64,000 bases of DNA. Origin: G963677485 sp942492855. Lineage in GTDB: Bacteria > Armatimonadota > HRBIN16. The stretch lies in assembly GCA_942492855.1 (NCBI GenBank), contig OW818647.1, forward strand, positions 2,418,001 to 2,482,000, in the 5' to 3' direction. The notes under the pieces are model-generated. The model was not told the origin of the DNA and searched no databases. It saw only the letters and a list, made by a program, of their open reading frames with translations. Positions within the stretch are counted from its first letter, which is position 1; each line of letters starts with the position of its first letter. Of the stretch, positions 17,114 through 24,792 are shown in pieces. The position numbers and the translations under genes are program-made.

Positions 17114-18096
17114 AATCCCTCTCCTAATGCCACGCAAAGGCTGGCATAATCCCCAATAGCCTCACCCAAAGCTGCCGGCACCACCCGGCAGACAGAAGCG
17201 CTGAGAGCCAGTGCTTCCTCAGCGATAGTCTGCGCCGCGATGGGCCAGAGCAGCTCATGCTGGCGCACAAACACGCTGCCGATCACGATGCACTCCGGGT
17301 TCAGCAGGTCGATCAAAATCGACAGCCCCTCGCCCAGCCTGCGTGCCACAGTATTATAGATATCCTTAGCCACCGGGTCACCCGCTCGAGCGGCCTCCGC
17401 CACCGACTGCGCAGTGAGCTGCGGAAGCTGATCCAGGCTGGGGCAGAATTGCACCGGCTCTCCACGCTCAAGCAGCCGTTTAACATGCGCTTGCGCCAGA
17501 CGGGCGATGCCGCCGCCGCTGCAGAAGCCCTCAAAGGAGCCCTTTTTACCGTATCCGACCGGACCCTGTTTGGCCAGCCGGATGTGCCCCGCTTCGCCGG
17601 CCATATCGTTGGTGCCGGAGTATAGCTTACCGTCAAGGATCAACCCCGCTCCCAAGCCAGTGCCGAAGGTCATGAACACCATGTTCTGGCAGCTCTTCCC
17701 CGCGCCCCACTTCCATTCTGCCAAAGCGCAAGCGTTGGCGTCATTCACCAGGTAGACTGGCAGGCCGTATCGACGCTGAAATCGGCTGACGATAGGCACC
17801 TCATCCCAGCCAGGGAGGTTCGGAGGGCTGAGAATCACCCCTGTTTTCCCGTCCAACGGTCCGCCACAACTGATGCCTATGCCCTTCATCAGCCCGATCT
17901 GAAGCTTGTGAGTCTCCAAAATGCGCTGGGTCTGCTGCTCTAGCTGCAGCAGAGTCTGTTCCACTCCCTCGCTGGTGAGGGTGGGGAAGGCAATTTTGTC
18001 CATAATCTCCACCCTGTCCGACTCTGCGCGGCCCAGCACGACCGCACATTTCGTGCCGCCGATATCATAGCCCAGCAGATAGTTCGCTGTGGCCAC
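17110..18096 (-). CDS. ROK-family sugar kinase lacking the usual zinc-binding cysteines
   Basis: 328 residues from GTG 18096, which shares one base with the stop of the mannosidase gene (TAGTG). The ATP-binding motif DIGGTK is near residue 11. The sugar/catalytic segments are LVNDANACALAEW and MTFGTGLGAGLILDGKLYSG, with the metal-site GEAGHI region near 178. ROK kinases usually follow this with CxCGxxGCxE; here the corresponding stretch reads GYGKKGSFEGFCSGGG, so at least two of three cysteines are absent. It likely phosphorylates mannose, fructose or an acylated hexosamine freed by the upstream enzyme. The substrate is inferred from context only. Confidence 0.88.
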   Translation of the reverse strand: MATANYLLGYDIGGTKCAVVLGRAESDRVEIMDKIAFPTLTSEGVEQTLLQLEQQTQRILETHKLQIGLMKGIGISCGGPLDGKTGVILSPPNLPGWDEVPIVSRFQRRYGLPVYLVNDANACALAEWKWGAGKSCQNMVFMTFGTGLGAGLILDGKLYSGTNDMAGEAGHIRLAKQGPVGYGKKGSFEGFCSGGGIARLAQAHVKRLLERGEPVQFCPSLDQLPQLTAQSVAEAARAGDPVAKDIYNTVARRLGEGLSILIDLLNPECIVIGSVFVRQHELLWPIAAQTIAEEALALSASVCRVVPAALGEAIGDYASLCVALGEGF

Positions 18097-20396
18097 TATG
18101 CCTGAGCCCTTTCCGACAGCATCTGCGTCCACTTGCGGTACGCCTGCAGCGAATAAGGAGGTTTGCCGGTGAGGTAGTAGTTGTGACCGCTACCGTTAGC
18201 GGTTTGCCAGCGGATCATCCAGGCGCCCTGTTCCTCTGTGCTACCAATCTGCTGCACGCAGACGGAGCTGTCCGCCGGCACATGCGCTGCGGCGTCGCAG
18301 AGCTGCTGGCCGGTCTCCACATCGATGATCTGGTAGCTGATCTCCAGTCCTTCCCGCGTGTCGTTGCACGCGATCAACCGCTGTACCCCCTCGGCGGGCT
18401 CGCTGAGGGTCATCACAAACGGCTGCTGGCACTGCTTGATCACATGGTAAGCACGCTTCATGGCGAAGTAATAGTCGACCACGGCATCGGAAATCTGCGG
18501 AGCACCATCGATGATGTTCCACCAGATGATGCCGGTGCGGCGCCATTTGGTCATTCGGAACCGTTCGATGAAAAACTTCATCGCCTCGGCCTGCGAGATC
18601 TGGCTGGCATCGGCGAAGTCCTCCAGATTGTCCGGCACCTCGCCAAACAGCACCTTGATGTGGCTGGCCATCAGTTCCACCCTGTAGTCAAACAGGTCGA
18701 TGCCCGGCACAGGTGAGATGGAGTGCAGCAGCCACTCCTTGTTGTCTTTGTATGGCCAGAGAGACTCCGGCGAGAGGAACTTGCGCATCGACTCCGGCGA
18801 AGGGCATCCGTGGTAGCCCGTCTCGCTGGCGAAGTGGCAGATATTGGTCTGGTAGTACGGGCCTTTGTAGTAGTCGCGCGGACCCCACAGGTGGTCTTCA
18901 GACATCGTGTTGCTGCCGTGGGCGTAGGCTACGGTGTCGATGTAGGGTGAGCTGGGCAGATAGGGCGCTCCAGGCACCTCTTCGCGCAGCACCCTGGGCA
19001 GCAGTTCGCGGGTGAGTACATTGGTGTTGGGGTCGACCCCGTCATTGACGTAGCCGTAGTCGCACTCATTATCCCCTGACCACAGCGCGATGCATGGGTG
19101 CTGGCGCAGCCGCTGGACCACCAGGCGTGCCTCATGCTCCAGCCGCGACTGGAACTGCGCGTCCTGCGGATAGTTGGCGCAAGCCATGGAGAAATCCTGC
19201 CAGATCATGATGCCTTTGCGGTCGCAGATTTCGTAGAACAGGTTGTTTTCATACACATTCCCGCCCCAGCAGCGGATCATGTTGCATCCGATGTCATCCA
19301 CAAGCTCCAGCATGGCGGGGATACGCTCCACGTCGCGGGAGTGGTAGGCGTCGGATGGTACCCAGTTTGTGCCCAGCACGAATAGCTTTTCGCCGTTCAC
19401 CTCAAAGCAGAACTCGCCGCTGCCCTCCGCATCGGTGATGCTGGTGCGGTTGAGCTTCACCGTGCGGATTCCGTGCGTGAAGCTGAGGGTGTCGATCACC
19501 TCACCATTTTTTAGCAGTTGCACCTGCACATCATACAGCGACTGATCGCCACGGCCTTTTGGCCACCAGAGTTTGGGCTGATTCAGATAGATGTTCAGTT
19601 TGCCGGCATCAAACAGCATCTTGCTGCTGGCTGAGAACTGCGAATCACCGCAGGTAGCGGTCAACACGATCTGGTAGTCGTCGTCAATGCCCATCTGCGT
19701 GCTGGCCTGATAGCTCAGATAGAGATGCGCATTCTGATGGTCCGGCGAGATGTGACTGGTGCGCAGATACGCCCGCTCCAGACGCTCCACCGGACGGTAA
19801 CGCAGCGTGATAGGCCGCCAAATCCCCGCGGATACCGCGCGGGGCATGATGTCCCAGCCAAACATGTGGGCCGCTTTGCGCACATACAACGATTCGAAGT
19901 TGGAGCCTAGTGACCGGAGGATCGGCGGGTAGTCGTATTTCTTCGCCTCCAGCACCGCCGGGCGGATGTGAATCAAAAGCTCGTTGTGCGGCTGCAACAG
20001 ACCTGTGAGGTCGAAGCAGTGCTCGATCAGCATATTGTCGGTGGAAGCCAGCAGCGTGCCGTTCAGATAGATGTCTGCGTAACAGTCCAGACCCTCCAGC
20101 AGCAGCTCCGGCTGCATGCCAGGCACTTCCTGCGCGTCGAACTCGCGGAAATACCATATGTGGCACTTTTCATACTGGAACAGTTTCGGCATGTTCATGC
20201 CGTAGAAGGGCTCACCGATGATGCCATTCGCCTGGAGGTCCAGCTCGAAGTTGCCAGGCACGGTGCAGGGCATGACCGGCAGCTCGGATGCCTGCAGTTG
20301 GCTGATATTCAGAAAGTTGTGATGCTGGGAGTCGGAGTATGCGAACTGCCAGCTTCCACCTAGATCGATCTTCTGCTGATGTGTCCTAAAGTCCAT
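18096..20396 (-). CDS. GH2 exo-beta-mannosidase-like enzyme
   Basis: 766 residues; ATG 20396 is preceded by GGCGGGGA. A GH2 layout is clear: jelly-roll domain with LGGSWQFAYSD and the CTVPGNFELDL region, an immunoglobulin-like domain, then the TIM barrel. MIRCWGGNVYEN and WQDFSMACANYP are hallmark mannosidase segments. The acid/base is the Glu of WSGDNECDYGY (near residue 450) and the nucleophile the Glu of FASETGYHG (near 525). It has no signal peptide, so it probably acts inside the cell on imported manno-oligosaccharides or N-glycan cores. It heads a coupled operon with ROK kinase and SIS isomerase. Confidence 0.9.
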   Translation of the reverse strand: MDFRTHQQKIDLGGSWQFAYSDSQHHNFLNISQLQASELPVMPCTVPGNFELDLQANGIIGEPFYGMNMPKLFQYEKCHIWYFREFDAQEVPGMQPELLLEGLDCYADIYLNGTLLASTDNMLIEHCFDLTGLLQPHNELLIHIRPAVLEAKKYDYPPILRSLGSNFESLYVRKAAHMFGWDIMPRAVSAGIWRPITLRYRPVERLERAYLRTSHISPDHQNAHLYLSYQASTQMGIDDDYQIVLTATCGDSQFSASSKMLFDAGKLNIYLNQPKLWWPKGRGDQSLYDVQVQLLKNGEVIDTLSFTHGIRTVKLNRTSITDAEGSGEFCFEVNGEKLFVLGTNWVPSDAYHSRDVERIPAMLELVDDIGCNMIRCWGGNVYENNLFYEICDRKGIMIWQDFSMACANYPQDAQFQSRLEHEARLVVQRLRQHPCIALWSGDNECDYGYVNDGVDPNTNVLTRELLPRVLREEVPGAPYLPSSPYIDTVAYAHGSNTMSEDHLWGPRDYYKGPYYQTNICHFASETGYHGCPSPESMRKFLSPESLWPYKDNKEWLLHSISPVPGIDLFDYRVELMASHIKVLFGEVPDNLEDFADASQISQAEAMKFFIERFRMTKWRRTGIIWWNIIDGAPQISDAVVDYYFAMKRAYHVIKQCQQPFVMTLSEPAEGVQRLIACNDTREGLEISYQIIDVETGQQLCDAAAHVPADSSVCVQQIGSTEEQGAWMIRWQTANGSGHNYYLTGKPPYSLQAYRKWTQMLSERAQA

Positions 20397-20544
20397 GGAT
20401 GCCAATCCCCGCCTAGTGCTATGTGATGGGTCGCACTATCACAGTTCGACTTTGGGGTTGGGTTTCCCTGCTCAGGGGGTATGCAACCTTGGGAGGGGAC
20501 GAAGAAGACGATGGTTCACATGGACGCCGTTCATGCCTGAAAGG

Positions 20545-21144
20545 CTAACGCCTTTGCCCTCCACCCTGGTTCAGGTTACCAGCCTTACCCTTGTTCTTAC
20601 CTTTGCCTTTTTTCTTGGAATTGCCGCTATTGGTGTTGCTCGCACGGCTGTTGTCGTAGGGGTTACTTGACAGTTTGAGTGTGTAGCCACCCAGCGCGGC
20701 AGCAATGGTACCGGCCTCAACGTTCATGATCGGTATCCGGGCTGTGAGTATCGGCTTCTTCACCGCCAATTCCACCGGCTGGCTGGCGGATTTTGCTACA
20801 GGTATCTTGTTGATGGTGTAAACACTTTCCTTTTTCCTGTAGGTCAGGTTGGCGGCTTTCAAGATGTTTCGAAAAGCCACATCAAAAGGTACGTCATCAA
20901 GACTCATGCTGATGGGATACCTGTCAACATCCTTAGCGAGCAGTTTGTATGTCTCATCGGGCCGAAACTCGAACAATGCCTTCAGCGCGTCAGAAACACG
21001 TGCCGACTTCAGTGCAATGGTGACATTGGTATCTTCCTCTGGTGCTTCTTGAGTCTGCCCAGAAATACTCCCGGCAACTGTGAGTAATAGAATCGTGGAT
21101 AACAATATGCATGACGATATAGTTTTTCGATTGCGTTCCAACAT
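20545..21144 (-). CDS. Exported STN-domain (secretin/TonB short N-terminal) protein
   Basis: 199 residues with a signal peptide (hydrophobic residues ~12-28). Residues ~40-115 resemble the STN domain found at the N-termini of secretins and TonB-dependent receptors: VTIALKSARVSDALKALFE and VPFDVAFRNILKAANLTYR followed by SVYTI. After a short beta region (ARIPIMNVEAGTIAAALGG) the protein ends in Lys/Gly/Asn low complexity (KKKGKGKNKGKAGN) instead of a secretin or receptor barrel. It may be a free periplasmic adaptor or the remnant of a larger protein. No secretion genes are adjacent. Confidence 0.7.
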   Translation of the reverse strand: MLERNRKTISSCILLSTILLLTVAGSISGQTQEAPEEDTNVTIALKSARVSDALKALFEFRPDETYKLLAKDVDRYPISMSLDDVPFDVAFRNILKAANLTYRKKESVYTINKIPVAKSASQPVELAVKKPILTARIPIMNVEAGTIAAALGGYTLKLSSNPYDNSRASNTNSGNSKKKGKGKNKGKAGNLNQGGGQRR

Positions 21145-21311
21145 GTCTAGCTAATCCCTCGTAATACTTGAGTTGTGATGGTGATGATCACCTTCACTAT
21201 ATTTTGGACGCCAAACAACACAATACGTTCAAACTACGGCTGTGCATATGCGATTTTCCAAGCATCGTGCTCGTGAGGCCCATCGGCGTAGACGGGCCCC
21301 ACAAGCTCTAT

Positions 21312-24080
21312 TTACCGCGTGAGCGTCAACTCGCAGCCATCAGGTAACGCGACCTGCAGTTCGCTGCCCAGAGCAGAAGAGCGCACCACGGGCTGGCTCC
21401 GTTTGCCCCTCTGCAGCAGACTCGCACTCCAGCCGGAGCCCGGTAGTTGGATGCGTATGCTGCCCTTCGCCCCCTTCACCGCGGACATCACGATGCGGCG
21501 GTTGCTGACCGTCAGCGTGAACTCACCCTCGCGGTAGCGCACACCCTTCAGCTCAATCTGCGGCCAGGAGGCTGGCAGAGCGGGCGTAATACGCACACCC
21601 TCGACCGTTGGCTGGAAGCCTGCGAAAACTCGCAGAGGTGCATAGGGCACCATCATCGTCTCGGTGAACTCGACATCAAACCCCAGTCCGCCAGGAGGGC
21701 CTCCGCCCTGCAGAGTGGCGCCATCGCGGCCGTCTTTGTAGTATTCGCGGAACCCACCGGCCTGCTGAACATCCTGATACCAGTTCAGTATGGTCTCGTA
21801 TCGCTTGCCTGCGTTATCAGCACCGAGTGCCATCTGTCGCCCCAGCACATCGAAATAGCTGAAACCCAGCACGGCACCGCCATCCTGCACCTGCCGGCCC
21901 CAAGGCACCACAAACCCATGCCACGGCCACACATACCACCCATCGTTCTTAATCGTGCTTGCGCGCGCGCCAAACCGCCAGTGGTAGATATCGGCACCGG
22001 TGCTGGTTTCGCCGGGCACAATGTGCTGACCATCCATCCACTGGTAAATCTGCTTCGCGTGCTGACGCGTGGCCAGGCCCAGCGCAATCGCCTCAGTATT
22101 CAGGAAGGTGTAGCCGTAGTCATGCTTCACGCCATCCTTGTCGATGGTGGCGATGAAGCGCTGCGCCTTCGGGTTCCAGAAGATGGAGTTTGCGGTGGTC
22201 TGCACCTGCACCATATGCTTCCGCAGAGCCTGCGGTTTGAGCTCCCTGGCGGGTGGTGCGATGCCCCACTCAGGATGATCGGCGATCGCCTGCTCCAGTT
22301 CGCACATGGAAGCTAACATCGCGTAGTAATAGGCGGTGGCGTAGCAGTCCTTGCCGCCAAACGGCAGTAGATCCCAGTAGTTGTTGCCGATGCCCAGACC
22401 GTGGTTCACGGCCAAAAGCTTGCCATCTTTGTAGGTGATCCCGCTGCGGCCGTCATGGCCAACCCAGGGCACGTTGATGACACCCTCCTTCAGTCCACCC
22501 AGATGCCGCATGGGAGTGAGCGCATACTGTCGGATTTTGCCGATTCTCGCTTTCAGGAAGGCGGTATCGCCGCTCCAGCGCAGATACTCCACCATACCCA
22601 TCACGCTGGTGATGTTGGTGATGGGGTGGCGTGTGTCAAACGTAGTGAAGATCGACTCCATACGGTAGTTGTGCCCCTTAGGCAGCACGACCCGCAGCGC
22701 CTTGATGGTGCCCGTCCATTGCGGGTGCGTATACATCTCGGTTAAGCACATGCGAAGAGGGCTTTTGGCATCCCACGCATGGGGCATATCAGCGTCAACG
22801 GTGACCGCACGCTCACTGCTCCAGTCTGCGTCACTGGTGCGCTGCCATTGAACGGTGATCTTTTCGCCCGGGCGTGTTTTGGGAGAGGACTCAAACCGGA
22901 TCTGCATAAACGGCGCGCAACCCGTCTCGATGGCCAGTTTGGGTATGCTGGTGAGCACAGGCTGCTTCCCTTTGACTTGATCGATACTCCACAACGCCTG
23001 CTTAATGCCTGCGCTGCTGGCACCGGTTAGCTCCCACTGCGCGACGGCCTTGTCGCCGGTCTGGCCTATGTCCTTCGCCAAATCCCAGAAGCCCTTGTAG
23101 ATACCTGCCAGCACATTGTCGTCGCCGTTCTGAAAATGCCAGCCCAGAGCGGGGCCATAGGCATCTTTCACGGCCGACTGAAACCACATCGGGAACGGCC
23201 AGCCCTGAGGGTGCGCATAGCTGAAGTGCTGCTGCATGCTCACCACACCCTGGGCATCCAGCTTCAACTCGTCGAACGCCTGCGCGAATGATTTCTGCGT
23301 ACGGATGTCCTCGCCTTTATACTTGTTGACGGGTGCCATGGAGGGAGCCACCATCCAGGCATACCAGATGCTGGCATACTTCGCGCCGTAGGGCTGCCGC
23401 ATGTTGCTCCAGTAGAGGTTGCGCATGGCGTCGAACTGCTTCTCAAGGCCCGGCACTGTGGTGGTGATGAAGGAGTCGTCCGGTTCTGTAGGCCATCCAA
23501 TCCCCATCCAGGCATGTTCGCCCCAGGCCCCTTTCCCTACGGGGTCCAGATACATCACCGACCCCCAGCTTTTGTCGTTGAACCCTGGGTTCTGCCAGCC
23601 ATCTGTCAGTGTTTTACTTACGCGCCAGGTGGGGTCTATCTGCAATACCTGCGTTTTGCCGTTGGCCCACTCCAGCACCAGCCGGACGTACAGCCCGGCG
23701 GGGTTGCTGCCCTCGGTGCCGTTTGTGCCCTTCACAGCCACACAGAGGTTATCCGCCACCTGAGGGCTGATATCCCACACCTGCAGGATGTTCCAACCCA
23801 GTGTGGAACCGAGTAGCTTGCCGTTGACCCACACCTCTGCCTCGTTGTCTACGGAGACACCGATGCGCGCTTTGACCGGCAAGGGGGCCTTCAGCGCATA
23901 GGCCTTCCGGAAGTAACACGGTTCGATGGTGGCATTGTACTTCGGTTCGCTCGGGGCCCAATACCAGCCGCCATCGGTGACCTGGTACATGGGGTCTTTG
24001 GGTGCAGCCTGAGCCGTGGTCATGCAGGCCATGGTCAACATAGCTAGCAGTGCTAGAAAAATCCGGTATGACGAGTGCAT
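21312..24080 (-). CDS. Secreted six-hairpin glycosidase-like protein
   Basis: 922 residues; ATG 24080 has AGGAG 7 nt upstream. The signal peptide is clear (RIFLALLAMLTMACMTTAQA, cleavage near AQA). An N-terminal jelly-roll of the GH2/GH78 type follows (ARIGVSVDNEAEVWVNGKLL, TWRVS). A large central region has alpha/alpha-barrel features (YLRWSGDTAFLK, GGFREYYKDG, WPWHGFVVPWG), and a C-terminal beta-sandwich resembles the end of GH78/GH95 proteins (GFQPTVEGVRITPALPASW). It probably cleaves polysaccharide outside or in the periplasm. I cannot fix the GH family or the catalytic acids. A GTGAGGCCC/GGGCCCCAC hairpin near 21273-21302 follows the stop but lacks a clear T tract. Confidence 0.75.
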   Translation of the reverse strand: MHSSYRIFLALLAMLTMACMTTAQAAPKDPMYQVTDGGWYWAPSEPKYNATIEPCYFRKAYALKAPLPVKARIGVSVDNEAEVWVNGKLLGSTLGWNILQVWDISPQVADNLCVAVKGTNGTEGSNPAGLYVRLVLEWANGKTQVLQIDPTWRVSKTLTDGWQNPGFNDKSWGSVMYLDPVGKGAWGEHAWMGIGWPTEPDDSFITTTVPGLEKQFDAMRNLYWSNMRQPYGAKYASIWYAWMVAPSMAPVNKYKGEDIRTQKSFAQAFDELKLDAQGVVSMQQHFSYAHPQGWPFPMWFQSAVKDAYGPALGWHFQNGDDNVLAGIYKGFWDLAKDIGQTGDKAVAQWELTGASSAGIKQALWSIDQVKGKQPVLTSIPKLAIETGCAPFMQIRFESSPKTRPGEKITVQWQRTSDADWSSERAVTVDADMPHAWDAKSPLRMCLTEMYTHPQWTGTIKALRVVLPKGHNYRMESIFTTFDTRHPITNITSVMGMVEYLRWSGDTAFLKARIGKIRQYALTPMRHLGGLKEGVINVPWVGHDGRSGITYKDGKLLAVNHGLGIGNNYWDLLPFGGKDCYATAYYYAMLASMCELEQAIADHPEWGIAPPARELKPQALRKHMVQVQTTANSIFWNPKAQRFIATIDKDGVKHDYGYTFLNTEAIALGLATRQHAKQIYQWMDGQHIVPGETSTGADIYHWRFGARASTIKNDGWYVWPWHGFVVPWGRQVQDGGAVLGFSYFDVLGRQMALGADNAGKRYETILNWYQDVQQAGGFREYYKDGRDGATLQGGGPPGGLGFDVEFTETMMVPYAPLRVFAGFQPTVEGVRITPALPASWPQIELKGVRYREGEFTLTVSNRRIVMSAVKGAKGSIRIQLPGSGWSASLLQRGKRSQPVVRSSALGSELQVALPDGCELTLTR

Positions 24081-24189
24081 TATGTTACTCCTGAGACTGG
24101 TATGGGTGTTGTAAAAGTGGGTGTGTGCCAGTAAATGGTACCACGAAACAGGAAGCTGCTTTCTGAAGCTATCGCCAACGTCCGGCCTG

Positions 24190-24660
24190 CCCGGATTGTC
24201 TGAAACACGGATAGGAACGGATGCGGAGGAGATTTATCGCAAAGACGCAGGGAAGCAAAGGCGGGAAGGGTATTTGACCGCACCGGTTTCTCGGTACGCT
24301 TCCGCTGCCTGTGCAGCCCGTCTCCGGCGCGGTCTGGCGGATAGCCAAAGCTACTGGCCTACTTCGCAGGCGGTCAGCCACGCTGCCGCGGGTTTAGTCA
24401 CCCCCACGGGACTGGCGTCCCGTAAGCGGGGTTCCCTCACCGCGCGTCTAGCAATTTGCAGCCCGCAAGCGGGCGCAGGAAACCCTCCACAAGCGCCCGC
24501 TGGAGCGAAGCGACGCGGGCAGCCATCTGATCAGCGATGGGTGATGGAGCCCCCTTGGGCGATGGAACCCGTCGACTCGAGGCCGATCGCCCACTTCGCA
24601 GGAGGTCAGTCCACGCTGCCGCGGGTCTAGTCACCCCAAGGGACTGCGTTCCCGGAGTGT
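24190..24660. repeat. Composite repeat region with a direct repeat
   Basis: The 700-bp gap before 24793 contains no gene. It holds a GTCTGAAACACGGAT module (24198), a GCAAAGACGCAGGGAAG module (24238), a GACCGCACCGGTTTCTCGG...CGCGGTCTGGCGGATAGCC hairpin (24277-24350), and a ~64-bp direct repeat (24358-24421 and 24590-24654, sharing CACGCTGCCGCGGGT and TAGTCACCCC). GC-rich palindromes with GCCCGC lie between them. Confidence 0.75.
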
Positions 24661-24792
24661 CCACCGAACCCGTCGGCAAGGGCGAATGACTATTGCCGGA
24701 GCCGAATAGTAACTTGCAGGACTTTACTGCCACCACCGCGAACCCTATATTGATTAGCAACCAAGCCAAATCCATCATGAGGTGCCTTCATC

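Noticed and set aside
20546..20670. Repeated-sequence or riboswitch interpretation of the AGGTTACC stretch near 20572
   Set aside because: It lies in the coding region of the STN-domain gene and lacks the flanking stem of the porin leader hairpin.
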